A DNA stretch of 64,000 bases from Shewanella algae (lineage in GTDB: Bacteria; Pseudomonadota; Gammaproteobacteria; Enterobacterales; Shewanellaceae): the NCBI RefSeq assembly GCF_009183365.2, contig NZ_CP068230.1, positions 817,001 through 881,000 on the forward strand, in the 5' to 3' direction. The translations under genes were made by a program, and so were the position numbers. Below, one piece after another: positions 17,098-26,120 of the stretch. Numbering within the stretch: position 1 is the first letter of the stretch; each line of letters starts with the position of its first letter. The notes below the pieces were generated by a model that had not been told where the DNA came from, ran no database searches, and saw only the letters and a program-made list of their open reading frames with translations.

Positions 17098-17192
17098 AAA
17101 GTACTTCCTTCATAGTCTTTTGAACAATTTGTGCATTTTGGCGACAGCTCAACTTTGCAGTGCCACACCCGCATATCCAGCATGACGATACT

Positions 17193-17211
17193 CCTGAAAC
17201 ACCATTTCAGG
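17193..17211. repeat. Inverted repeat CCTGAAA-N5-TTTCAGG
   Basis: A perfect 7-bp inverted repeat near the right-hand edge of the AT-rich patch. It is too short for a transposon end on its own. Function unknown. Confidence 0.35.
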
Positions 17212-17310
17212 ACGTCGACTGGAATATTAACATATAAACAGGGAAATCTTATCGATGGAAATGTACAGTCTTGAGTTTATTAGTGCTATCAAAATGTGGT
17301 GGTTTCAGTG

Positions 17311-18129
17311 CTATCGCCCCTGTAGGGCCTTGCTTCTAAAACTTCCAGGGGTAATGCCTATCACCTGTTTGAATTCTCGAATGAAATGGGCTTGGTCATA
17401 AAAGCCGGCGTGATAGCCTATCTCTGTAAGAGACTTATCTGTTTCCTGCTTGAGTAGTTCCCGGGCGAAGGCTGTGCGCTGCAAGATACTGTAATTCTTG
17501 GGAGACATGCCTAAGTTTTGCTGGAACAAACGTTCGAGTTGGCGTTGGCTGATATCTATCTTGGTCAATAAGTTGCGGATCTCTCCCAGGCCGTTTTGGG
17601 CCGTTATCCAGTGCAGTGCATATTTCATCCTCGGCTCCATTGCCTTGGCCAATGATTCATGACCTGCCAGATATTGCATCAGCCTGGTTTCCAGAAGCGC
17701 AATGCGTTCCGGCGCTGTCGGCAGTAAGGCCAAGCGCTGCGCCAGTTCATCGCTGAGCAGCGCCAAAGACAGGTCGGCCGGTGTCAGGGTTTGCCCCAAG
17801 ATTTCCGAAAGGGGGGATTTTAAAAATGCGCGTCCGCTGCCAGGCCAGAAGCGGATCCCCAAGGCATCTACCTGACCTGACAACTCCAATCTGGTGCTTT
17901 GCCTTGTGGGCCCCGTCACCAGGCACAGCGATTTATGCAGCAAGCCATCAAGGTGCATCGGGGCGCCAAAATTGAAGATGATGCCTGTGCCTCCTTCGGG
18001 ATGCATAAATTCTGTCGATAGTGACTCAGGGCCGGCTGGTCTAAAAATCTGCCAGTAACAACTGATATAAGGCCGCAGTAGAGCACAGGGCTGATAACGC
18101 TGAAAACCAAGATGTGGCAATGTCGACAT
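17311..18129 (-). CDS. AraC-family transcriptional regulator
   Basis: A 272-residue regulator. The N-terminal sensor domain (about 1-150, with YISCYWQIF and PEGGTGIIFNFG) resembles the DUF6597 type, and the C-terminal double helix-turn-helix reads DISQRQLERLFQQNLGMSPK and IGYHAGFYDQAHFIREFKQV. ATG 18129 is chosen for its TGGAG ribosome binding site 9 bases upstream; ATG 18144 is possible but has none. It is divergent from the tlpA-like/dsbD-like pair across about 250 bases and may control them or itself. Effector unknown. Confidence 0.88.
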   Translation of the reverse strand: MSTLPHLGFQRYQPCALLRPYISCYWQIFRPAGPESLSTEFMHPEGGTGIIFNFGAPMHLDGLLHKSLCLVTGPTRQSTRLELSGQVDALGIRFWPGSGRAFLKSPLSEILGQTLTPADLSLALLSDELAQRLALLPTAPERIALLETRLMQYLAGHESLAKAMEPRMKYALHWITAQNGLGEIRNLLTKIDISQRQLERLFQQNLGMSPKNYSILQRTAFARELLKQETDKSLTEIGYHAGFYDQAHFIREFKQVIGITPGSFRSKALQGR

Positions 18130-18383
18130 ATTACTGTGCTCCATCAACTGGGGGCGGGTATATCAAAGCTCGGCTGGGCAAAAACACGGTACCCCTCACT
18201 GCATCTTAATGAAATGTCGAAAATCTACAATTCGCATTTCCCATCATTAGCTAATATTCCAGCAGCCGTGATACCTGGCATTTCATTGCGTAACCAATTC
18301 AAGGCGACTTTGTATCTCAGTCAGGTAAACCTCCTTGGTCCCCACGGCCTTCATTTAGCCATTACCTGATATGGGAATACAGC

Positions 18384-19457
18384 ATGACGCATTTACCCCC
18401 TAAGCTATCCAAGTTATTGATTGTGGGTCTTTTAACCCAGCTTCTGTCTGTTGTGTTTGGAGGGCAGGCCTTGGCGGAGGATGATTTTGCCGCCGAAGGG
18501 GAAAGAAGGGCCAAACTCGCCGGTAGCGAACTCATTGGCACACCGGCGCCGCAGCGAGTGCTGACCACTCTGACCGGAGAAACGCTCAATCTACAACAGC
18601 TGTATGGCAGCAAGCCTGTATACATCAAGTTTTGGGCAACTTGGTGTATTCCATGTCGCCAGCAAATGCCGGGGTTTGAAAAAATTTATCAGCAGTACGG
18701 TGAGAAGTTGCAAGTGATCGCCGTGAATACCGGTATCAGTGATGACATCAATTCCGTCGGGGCTTTTGTGAAACAGGCCGGTTTGAACATGCCGGTGACC
18801 ATAGACGATGGCACTCTGGCCAGGGCGTTTAAGCTAAGGGTAACCCCGCAGCACTTTTTGGTTGATAGGAGTGGTCGTATTGCGTATGTGGGGCATCAGG
18901 ATGACGAGGCGTTTCATCAGGCGTTGGAAGCGGTTATCGCAGACAAAGGTGAAAACAAGGCGCCGCTCAGCGGCACTGTTGCCGAAAAAGCTTCAGGCTA
19001 CGAAGTTGGCGATAAGCTTGCCTCTTTGAGATTGAAGTCGATTGACAGCATTGACTACCCGTTGCCGTCCACAACCCGGCAGGGTAAAGCTACCGGGCTA
19101 GTGTTCTTTGCCCCCTGGTGTGAGTGGTACCTGGCTGAATCAGAGCCGGATACCGCCAAATCGTGTCGATTGGTGCGGGAAATGGTTGAGCAGTCCGCCT
19201 CCAATGGCAAGTCTCAATGGCTGCTTATTTCCACTAACCTCTGGTCATCCCGGACAGATTTGGTCGAATACCAAACCAATTATCACACTCGTTTGCCAAT
19301 TGTTTTCGATGAGGAAGGCAGCCTGTTTGGGCAATTCGGTGTTACCCAGTTGCCGACCATAGTCTTTATCGATGAGAGCGGCAAAGTCACTGAAAAGGTT
19401 AGCCATCAGGCGCATGACTTTGCCGAACGCCTCCAGGTGTTACTCAGTGGTAAGTAA
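18384..19457 (+). CDS. Exported TlpA-like protein with two thioredoxin folds
   Basis: A 357-residue protein. A signal peptide (about 1-31, ending GGQALA) is followed by a first thioredoxin domain with the active site WCIPC (87-91) and cis-proline in RVTPQHF. The second thioredoxin-like domain (about 200-357) has lost the CxxC: its site reads APWCEWYLAESEPD, with a second Cys 14 residues on. The first domain is probably redox-active in the periplasm and the second structural or regulatory. It is 24 bases from the DsbD-family gene, which likely supplies electrons. Confidence 0.85.
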   Translation: MTHLPPKLSKLLIVGLLTQLLSVVFGGQALAEDDFAAEGERRAKLAGSELIGTPAPQRVLTTLTGETLNLQQLYGSKPVYIKFWATWCIPCRQQMPGFEKIYQQYGEKLQVIAVNTGISDDINSVGAFVKQAGLNMPVTIDDGTLARAFKLRVTPQHFLVDRSGRIAYVGHQDDEAFHQALEAVIADKGENKAPLSGTVAEKASGYEVGDKLASLRLKSIDSIDYPLPSTTRQGKATGLVFFAPWCEWYLAESEPDTAKSCRLVREMVEQSASNGKSQWLLISTNLWSSRTDLVEYQTNYHTRLPIVFDEEGSLFGQFGVTQLPTIVFIDESGKVTEKVSHQAHDFAERLQVLLSGK

Positions 19458-19481
19458 AGCGGTTGGAGCGCAGAACATACT

Positions 19482-21563
19482 ATGAAAACCACCTCGTTAT
19501 GGATGCGAATCATTACTGCTTGCCTGCTCATGGTGTGTTCTGCAATGTCAGCGCAAGCCTATGAAGATGAAGGCCAAAAGATAGCGGCATCACTTTTACT
19601 TGAGTCCCGCATGCCAGCGGCCGGAACCGAAACCACCTTGGCAATACGTATGTCTCCCAAGGCGGGCTGGCATGGCTACTGGTTAAACCCAGGGGACGCC
19701 GGGTTCCCGCAGCAGCTGCAATGGCATCTGCCTGAAGGGGTAACGGTTGGCGAGCTGCAATATCCCGCTCCCGAGCAGTTGCTGGCAAGTGACCTGATGA
19801 ATTATATCTATCACGGCGACTATGCCTTATTGGCACCATTGGTTATTGCTGATGATATTGCGGCGGGCACACCTATCACCCTCGCCGTGGATATTCGCTA
19901 TCTGGTGTGCAGTCCCAAGTTGTGCGTGCCCGAGCAGCAGCGGTTACAAACCCGGTTCAAAGTTGGGGAAAAGGGAGCGTCCAAGAAATATCTTGAGACC
20001 TTTAATACATGGCGACAGTTGATACCAAGGCCTGCCGCGGCGTCGGCAGATTTTACTGTTCACAAGGATCAGTTTGTATTGTCGCTGCCGTTACCTGAAT
20101 CTACCACTCTGGCCGAGGAGCTGCACTTTTACCCCGAGGTGAACGGGGTGCTATCCAATACGGCATCACAATCCTTTGTTCGAAACGGCGATCGCCTCTT
20201 TATGCAAACCGTTGCCACTGAGGGCAATGTCAGCGACTTTTACGGGGTGCTTTCCTTGAATGAGACGCTGGCAATCAGAATCAAGGCTGTCCGGCAACCG
20301 GAGGGCGACTTGGTGTTTCCAACCCAGGTGAGTTTGCCGCCCGAGCAACCCGGCAATTTGCTTGTCACCTCTCTGATTGCCGTGCTCGGGGCGGTACTGG
20401 GCGGATTCTTGCTGAATTTGATGCCCTGCGTATTTCCTATTCTCAGTTTGAAAGTGCTGAGTCTTGCCAATTTGAGTGATGAGCGTGTGGCCAGAACCGG
20501 GGCTGTGGCTTACACCCTTGGTGCTGTGCTGGCGTGCCTTCTCCTCGGTGCCTTCATCTTAATGTTGCGGGAGTTTGGTCATCAAGTGGGCTGGGCGTTT
20601 CAATTGCAGCGACCGGAAATCATAGTAGCGCTTATTCTGTTGATGATGGCCATAGGGCTGAATTTGGCCGGTTTGTTTGAACTGGGTACCCTGAGTTCGG
20701 GTAGTCGGTTGCAGCATAAGCCTGGGGCGGCGGGAGATTTTTGGACCGGAGTACTGGCTGCTTTTGTAGCAACCCCTTGCACCGGGCCCTTTATGGCCAC
20801 CGCGCTGGGCGCCGCCCTGGTGTTGCCGACGAGCATAGGGTTGATGGTGTTTGCTGGATTGGGGTTGGGCATGGCTTTGCCCTTTTTACTGGTGGGGTTT
20901 GTTCCGGCATTGCGTCAACGTATGCCCAGACCCGGTGCCTGGATGGTGACGGCAAAACGTTTTTTTGCTGTGCCCATGTTCTTAACGGCTCTGGGATTGG
21001 TTTGGGTATTGATGCAACAGTCTGACAGCCAATATGTGTTTACTGCGTTGCTGTTGGTGTTGTTACTGAGTTTGGGACTATGGCTTACTGGATTGTTCCA
21101 ACAGGCCGGGCGTCAAAAACCTTGGTGGCCACTGGTTTTGGTGTTAGTCATTAGCGGCGGCTCCCTGACAACAGTTGCTCCCGGAAGTGGCACCAAGGCA
21201 ACAGTCACAGATGCAGAGAGCACCATGGCGTTCAATGAAGAGACTCTCTCGGCCTTGGTAAAAGATCAGGATGTCTTTGTCTATTTCAGTGCCGACTGGT
21301 GTTTAACCTGTAAAGTGAATGAGAAGACAGCCATTGAGCGGCAGGAAACCCAAGCGGCTTTTTCCCGAGCCAATACGGCGGTGATGTTGGGGGACTGGAC
21401 AAATGGTGACCCAGAGATCACTGGCTTTCTGGCCAAACATCAACGCTCTGGTGTGCCATTATATCTTTGGTATCAAAGAGGGAACCTGCAGCCGCAAGTA
21501 TTGCCGCAAGTGTTAACTTCCTCAATGCTGATTGAAAAAGCCGCAGGAAGGGCAACAAATTAG
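19482..21563 (+). CDS. DsbD/ScsB-family thiol:disulfide transporter
   Basis: A 693-residue membrane protein. A signal peptide (about 1-26) is followed by a periplasmic N-terminal domain of the ScsB kind with Cys pair CSPKLC, then the DsbD-type transmembrane core (about 290-560) with its two single Cys motifs, NLMPCVFPILSLK and ATPCTGPFMATALG, and a C-terminal thioredoxin domain with WCLTC (606-610). Such proteins carry electrons from cytoplasmic thioredoxin to periplasmic partners. The N-terminal domain and the TlpA-like neighbour point to the ScsB branch linked to copper or redox stress, not housekeeping DsbD. Confidence 0.88.
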   Translation: MKTTSLWMRIITACLLMVCSAMSAQAYEDEGQKIAASLLLESRMPAAGTETTLAIRMSPKAGWHGYWLNPGDAGFPQQLQWHLPEGVTVGELQYPAPEQLLASDLMNYIYHGDYALLAPLVIADDIAAGTPITLAVDIRYLVCSPKLCVPEQQRLQTRFKVGEKGASKKYLETFNTWRQLIPRPAAASADFTVHKDQFVLSLPLPESTTLAEELHFYPEVNGVLSNTASQSFVRNGDRLFMQTVATEGNVSDFYGVLSLNETLAIRIKAVRQPEGDLVFPTQVSLPPEQPGNLLVTSLIAVLGAVLGGFLLNLMPCVFPILSLKVLSLANLSDERVARTGAVAYTLGAVLACLLLGAFILMLREFGHQVGWAFQLQRPEIIVALILLMMAIGLNLAGLFELGTLSSGSRLQHKPGAAGDFWTGVLAAFVATPCTGPFMATALGAALVLPTSIGLMVFAGLGLGMALPFLLVGFVPALRQRMPRPGAWMVTAKRFFAVPMFLTALGLVWVLMQQSDSQYVFTALLLVLLLSLGLWLTGLFQQAGRQKPWWPLVLVLVISGGSLTTVAPGSGTKATVTDAESTMAFNEETLSALVKDQDVFVYFSADWCLTCKVNEKTAIERQETQAAFSRANTAVMLGDWTNGDPEITGFLAKHQRSGVPLYLWYQRGNLQPQVLPQVLTSSMLIEKAAGRATN

Positions 21564-21599
21564 TGACGGTAAGTCATAGCCGTCTGCCTTTTGGCAAAG

Positions 21600-21632
21600 T
21601 CGCCAGCTCAAACATAAGCGCCGAGCTGGCGA
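21600..21632. terminator. Hairpin between convergent dsbD-like and catB-like genes
   Basis: A 10-bp perfect stem TCGCCAGCTC/GAGCTGGCGA with a 13-base loop. There is no T run on either side, so terminator function is uncertain. Confidence 0.4.
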
Positions 21633-21730
21633 TAACTCGAATACCCTGACTGAGATAGAATGAATCCGGGGCTTCAGTATGGCTTACTGAGCCACTAGGC
21701 AAGGTTCAGTCAGTAACTTGAAATAACCGC

Positions 21731-22378
21731 TTAATCAGCTTCCAGAATGTCGTTATCGTAAAGAGCACAGGCTTGCTTCAGGGCGTCAATATCATTTGCG
21801 CAAAGATATTGTTTAAGGTGATTGAACTTGTCTTCGGGCCAGTCATAAATCTTAAGAGCCAGAAGCTCTTCAATAATGGCTTTATCAAAGCGATATTTCA
21901 CCGTTTTGGCAGGCGAGCCAGCCACAAAGCTGTACGGCTCAACGTCATGAGTGACAACACTGTTTGCGGCAACAATGGCACCTTCGCCAATGGTGACCCC
22001 AGGCATGATCATGGATCTCATGCCCAGCCATACCCCATCATGAATATGCGTATCACCTTTGCCGACATAGGCATCTTCGATAAAGTCCATAAATGGGTAT
22101 AAACAAAACCAATCGGCTCTGTGAGTGCTGTTTCCACCCATCAAGATAACCACTTCCGGGGCGATGCAAACATAGTCACCGATATGGAGTTTATCGATTG
22201 TCCATGCCAGCTCCCAATCGCGGCTGACCTCATCCCCTTGAAGATATCGTACGACGGATTGTTCAAAGCCCGAGTCCCAGCAGTCACTGTAATAACTGTG
22301 TTTACCCTTGATAGTGATGTTGGGGTTGGTGACAGCTTCATGCAGTAAGGTCACTTTTGACCAATGTTTGTTACTCAT
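21731..22378 (-). CDS. CatB-related O-acetyltransferase (xenobiotic acetyltransferase type)
   Basis: A 215-residue left-handed beta-helix (hexapeptide repeat) acetyltransferase. The active-site His lies in GGNSTHRADW (His86), and the repeats IGDYVCIAPEVVILMGG and VWLGMRSMIMPGVTIGEGAIVAANSVVTHDV form the coil, followed by the family's AGSPAKTVKYRF. Relatives acetylate chloramphenicol (CatB) or streptogramins (Vat); the actual substrate here is not known. ATG 22378 matches the family start; the frame is open to TTG 22429. It reads in the same direction as ampC but about 300 bases away. Confidence 0.87.
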   Translation of the reverse strand: MSNKHWSKVTLLHEAVTNPNITIKGKHSYYSDCWDSGFEQSVVRYLQGDEVSRDWELAWTIDKLHIGDYVCIAPEVVILMGGNSTHRADWFCLYPFMDFIEDAYVGKGDTHIHDGVWLGMRSMIMPGVTIGEGAIVAANSVVTHDVEPYSFVAGSPAKTVKYRFDKAIIEELLALKIYDWPEDKFNHLKQYLCANDIDALKQACALYDNDILEAD

Positions 22379-22675
22379 AATAGATACTCTGGAATTCTGT
22401 TTAACTGAATGAAAGCCCGCTGATTTCAAATCTCCATTTACCTTGGAGTTACATTTGCATCTAACAAGCCATATATTTTTTAATGTCGATTCTGGATTTG
22501 TAATAACAATATTTATTCAATGGTTAATACTGTCTTGTGTTAAATTTAATGGCGCATCTTTGGCTTTTTGTTGCCTGCGAAAGCAAGTGCCAGCTTGGAA
22601 ATTAATAATTTTTACGCTTCATAGCCGCCGGCATGAGATACGAACCTTCTCTGTATGGAAATATTAAAATGCTCA

Positions 22676-23836
22676 TCATTCCTGTGCTGCTGCAAGTATT
22701 CTATAGGCAGCTTCAACCCGTGCGCTAATGGGATAACTCTTATTTGCCAACATCACTATGGCCAGTTTTTTGGCCGGAATAAAAGCTACATAAGCACCAA
22801 AACCGCCGGTGGAGCCGGTTTTGTTTATCCAGACTTCCCCCGTTTTTTCAACGATATCGTCGCTGGCCTTCACTTTTGTTGGTTGCGATGCCATTTCTCT
22901 TGAGTTTCCTTCAAGTAATTTACTCAAGGTCAGTGGATATTCGTATATCTCCCAGCCCAACGCCTGGGTAAAGCTGGCTGTATCATAATAGCCCTTGTGA
23001 GTCTCTTTGATGGCTGCAGCTATTTGAGGTGACAAAGGCTTGAGTCCCATGTTGGCCTCGAGGTAGTGCAGCATATCGACACTGGTGGATTTGACGCCAT
23101 AAGCCTCGGCATCGAGCATGCCTGGTGACACTCGTACGGGCTCATTTTTTGCATTATAACCAAAGGCATATTGCGCCACTCTGTTATCGGGTACCTTGAC
23201 GAAGGTGTTGTTCATTGCCAACTGAGGCAAGACAGTTTGCTCCATCAACTCAGAAAACTCACGTTTCATGCTCAGCGCTGCAAGATAGCCATACAAACCT
23301 ATGCTGGGGTTTGAATACAGTCTATGGGTTCCGGCGGCAAATTCAGGTTGCCAGGCCTTGTAGTAAGCCAGCATCCCATCATTGGTGGTGACTTCATTGG
23401 GAAACTGCAGCGGCAACCCTCCCGCTGTATAAGTGGCGAGATTGATAAGTTTGGTATTACCAATCGGAGTCCCTTCCCATAGTTTCACATACCTGGCTGC
23501 ATTATCTTCCAGGTTAAATGCTCCCAGGCTTTGTGCATAGCTGCCCAATATGGCGGTAAAGGTTTTGCTGATAGAGCCCAATTCAAATAAGGTGTGCCGA
23601 GATACCTTAATGCCGGCATTCACATCGGCCATGCCATAGTGATAAAAATGCTGCTCCCCACCAATACTAATGGCGATAGCCATGCCAGGGATATGGTACT
23701 TTTCCATCAGCATACCGGCTTGTTGGTCTACTTCATCCGTTATCGACTGGATATTTGCAGCAGGTGTTTCTGCCATAGCAAAATGAACGGAGAATCCGAG
23801 TACCATAGCCAGAAGTTTTGTCACTCTATTTATCAT
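22676..23836 (-). CDS. ampC: Class C (AmpC-type) beta-lactamase
   Basis: A 386-residue serine beta-lactamase exported to the periplasm: signal peptide 1-22 ending HFAMA, catalytic SISK (88-91), YSN (174-176) and KTG (339-341). All class C motifs are intact and the length is standard. The start is ATG 23836, with GGAGATAG just upstream. No ampR regulator adjoins, so induction by the usual AmpR route is not suggested by context. It is probably an intrinsic chromosomal enzyme. It hydrolyses penicillins and cephalosporins, but the spectrum cannot be read from sequence. Confidence 0.93.
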   Translation of the reverse strand: MINRVTKLLAMVLGFSVHFAMAETPAANIQSITDEVDQQAGMLMEKYHIPGMAIAISIGGEQHFYHYGMADVNAGIKVSRHTLFELGSISKTFTAILGSYAQSLGAFNLEDNAARYVKLWEGTPIGNTKLINLATYTAGGLPLQFPNEVTTNDGMLAYYKAWQPEFAAGTHRLYSNPSIGLYGYLAALSMKREFSELMEQTVLPQLAMNNTFVKVPDNRVAQYAFGYNAKNEPVRVSPGMLDAEAYGVKSTSVDMLHYLEANMGLKPLSPQIAAAIKETHKGYYDTASFTQALGWEIYEYPLTLSKLLEGNSREMASQPTKVKASDDIVEKTGEVWINKTGSTGGFGAYVAFIPAKKLAIVMLANKSYPISARVEAAYRILAAAQE

Positions 23837-24037
23837 TCTATCTCCGTGCATTAATGACTTGAATTGTCTGTTGATACCAAAGCCGCTTGCTGTTTATGCC
23901 GCCAGTATCCTATGGAAATCACACTAACACAATTTTGGTGATATCTATCCGTTATTAGTTTCTTTCTTCACTCATAGGAAAAGCTTTGTTGATATTTGAA
24001 ACCGGACCCTATTCAGAGGTGTATGGCCCAAAATAAA

Positions 24038-24069
24038 AAATACCAGTCAGTTAAAAGCTGACTGGTATT
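24038..24069 (-). terminator. Terminator of the outer-membrane barrel gene
   Basis: A 12-bp stem AATACCAGTCAG/CTGACTGGTATT and a 7-base loop, followed on the minus strand by TTTTTTATTTT. The rest of the 318-base gap before ampC holds its promoter but no other clear feature. Confidence 0.85.
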
Positions 24070-24154
24070 AGCCAAATGGCCATTGGGTTGATGAATTAAG
24101 GATGAGAATAAATTTGCTGGGTTAACTAGCTATCGGCAATCATGCCAATTCAGT

Positions 24155-24694
24155 TCAGAACTTGTAATCCAGAGTCAGGTACACCTGCTGGCTGTTATTA
24201 ATCTCTATGCCATTCTCTTCATAGTCTTGGGCCAGGTAACGATAGCCGAGGTCTGAGGAAAAGTGTTCGCTCCACTTGTACTGCACGCCAACCTGGCCGC
24301 CCCAGACGAAATCAGTGGAAGATTCACCGGCGACTTTGTTGTCATTTGCACCCAAGCTGACACCGGCAAACAGATTGACATCTTGATGTACCGGCAGCAG
24401 GTAGTCATAGGAGACCAACCAGCTGTATTGTTCCTGTTTATAGTCATTGGCGGCATAGCTGAACTTGTCTTCCATATAACCGAATGTGCCGGTAATTCGG
24501 TGTTGCTGCCCTATCAGCATGCCTATTCGGGCCTGATAGTTCAGATCTTCGCTATCTTTATTGATAGCGCCCTCTATCTCATCTGTTTGATACCCCAGGC
24601 CTACCCCGGCGAAGTAATCGATTTCGACGGCCTGAGCACTGCTACAAACCAATGCTGCACCCGCAGCCATCATCATTATTTTGTTCAGATTCAT
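24155..24694 (-). CDS. Small outer-membrane beta-barrel protein, OmpA/OmpW-like size
   Basis: A 179-residue exported protein: signal peptide ending SSAQA, then eight or so alternating beta strands (DYFAGVGLGYQTD, LNYQARIGMLIG, YSWLVSYDYLLP, FVWGGQVGVQYKW, DLGYRYLAQDY) and a terminal VYLTLDYKF for barrel insertion. It is probably a porin-like or surface barrel of unknown ligand. The second of two adjacent ATGs is preferred (MNLNKIMM), because TAGGAG lies 6 bases upstream of it and only 3 bases from the first. Confidence 0.8.
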   Translation of the reverse strand: MNLNKIMMMAAGAALVCSSAQAVEIDYFAGVGLGYQTDEIEGAINKDSEDLNYQARIGMLIGQQHRITGTFGYMEDKFSYAANDYKQEQYSWLVSYDYLLPVHQDVNLFAGVSLGANDNKVAGESSTDFVWGGQVGVQYKWSEHFSSDLGYRYLAQDYEENGIEINNSQQVYLTLDYKF

Positions 24695-25125
24695 CATGGA
24701 CTCCTAAGACTGCTAAGTCGTTGTATTAAAATATCGATTGGATTGACGAGTCCTACTTTACGCCAGGGAATCGTTTGGAATAAGTCCTCACAAACGAACC
24801 TCTTTGTCTTGAAAATTGAAACAATTTTGAGATTATTACGCTTATTGATCTTAAATTTGTTCTGTAAATCAAGGTGATTGCCGCTATCGATTTTGACAGT
24901 AAATCTCTATTACACGCTCCCTGCGCCAGTCGAAGTGATGTTTTTGCCGTCTTATCTTCATCTATCTTGACTCTGGAGGTGAATAACTTTGAGAGGACAT
25001 GGCTTTCGATACTGCGTCACTCGCAGTTATTGGCGAATAACCAGTGTGCTTGAGGAATTGCGCCTCCGCATACTGGTATACTCAGTGGCATAGTTTGTAA
25101 GTGGCAATGGTGTGAGAAAAGCACA
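24695..25125. other. Intergenic region between the barrel gene and the LysR gene
   Basis: About 430 bases. It must hold divergent promoters. Short open frames exist near 24,980-25,080 (for example a 13-codon one after GAGAGGAC) but none has convincing signals. No repeat or RNA gene is seen. Confidence 0.5.
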
Positions 25126-26010
25126 GTGAAAATTGATGATCTCAGGTTATTTCTGTCGGTTGTGGATCTGGGTAGCTTCGCGGCTGCGGCCAGCTCTATT
25201 GGGGTTCCAAGGGCTTTTGTCAGCCGCCGTATCGGTGAGCTGGAGGCCGATTTAGGCAGCAAACTCTTTACCAGAACCACGCGTAAACTGACTCTGACGC
25301 CAACCGGTGAAATCTACTACCAGCAGCTGCTGGAGATTATTCCCAGGCTGGAGTCGTTGAACGAGTCGATAAAGAACCAGAGGAACATGCCTACAGGTTC
25401 GGTCAAGCTGGGCTTGGTCGGGGATGCGGATGTTATTGCGCACAACTTGCTGCAGGAGTTTCTCAGAACCTACCCTCTTATTACGCTGGAAACCCATGTC
25501 AGCAACCTCGGATACCACGATATTTTGACTTATGGCTTGGATGCCAGCATGCATATAGGCGAGATGAAAGACAGCTCGTTTATTGCCAGACCCTTGATGA
25601 GAGTACTACGTAAGCTTTATGCCAGCCCGGAGTATATTGCGCAGCATGGGATGCCGACATCGATTGATGATCTCGGTAATCACGCCTTGATTATCCACCG
25701 CTTGGCCAACGGCGAACTGGAAGATAACTGGAACTTTAATCTGGGCGAGTATCGGGTTCACAGCCGTTTGATATCCAACAGCAGTCACTATATTAAACAT
25801 GCTGTCTTGAACGGTGCCGGCATCAGTTTGTTGGCGGAGTTGAGCGCTATAGAGCATGTGAAGTCGGGTGAGTTGCTGGAAGTGCTGCCGGAGCTTGAGG
25901 TTTATGTGGATGACGCCTGGCTGGTGTATCCCAGCCGCAAGGGGATGACTCACGCCGCCAGACTGTTGATCGACAGCCTGCTGGAAGAAGCCCAGAAAAT
26001 TCACCCCTGA
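25126..26010 (+). CDS. LysR-family transcriptional regulator
   Basis: A 294-residue LysR protein: N-terminal winged helix (LRLFLSVVDLGSFAAAASSIGVPRAFVSRRIGELEADLGSKLF) and a C-terminal effector domain from about 90. The start is GTG. It lies 110 bases upstream of the RND efflux operon in the same direction and may control it; the effector is unknown. Confidence 0.9.
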   Translation: MKIDDLRLFLSVVDLGSFAAAASSIGVPRAFVSRRIGELEADLGSKLFTRTTRKLTLTPTGEIYYQQLLEIIPRLESLNESIKNQRNMPTGSVKLGLVGDADVIAHNLLQEFLRTYPLITLETHVSNLGYHDILTYGLDASMHIGEMKDSSFIARPLMRVLRKLYASPEYIAQHGMPTSIDDLGNHALIIHRLANGELEDNWNFNLGEYRVHSRLISNSSHYIKHAVLNGAGISLLAELSAIEHVKSGELLEVLPELEVYVDDAWLVYPSRKGMTHAARLLIDSLLEEAQKIHP

Positions 26011-26016
26011 ATACAT

Positions 26017-26035
26017 TGTCACGGAAAACGTGACA
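26017..26035. promoter_or_regulatory. Inverted repeat TGTCACG-N5-CGTGACA before the RND operon
   Basis: A perfect 7-bp inverted repeat just after the LysR stop codon, about 85-105 bases before the efflux operon start. It may be an operator or a weak terminator; no long T run follows. Confidence 0.45.
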
Positions 26036-26120
26036 TTGTTGTATAAACATACGTTATTGTTTTAGATTAGTGCTACTACTACTCTGTGCCGCAATTGATT
26101 CAAGTAGTTAGGAAATTGCA

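Noticed and set aside
24980..25080. Short leader peptide before the LysR gene
   Set aside because: Several tiny frames with imperfect ribosome binding sites compete and none stands out.
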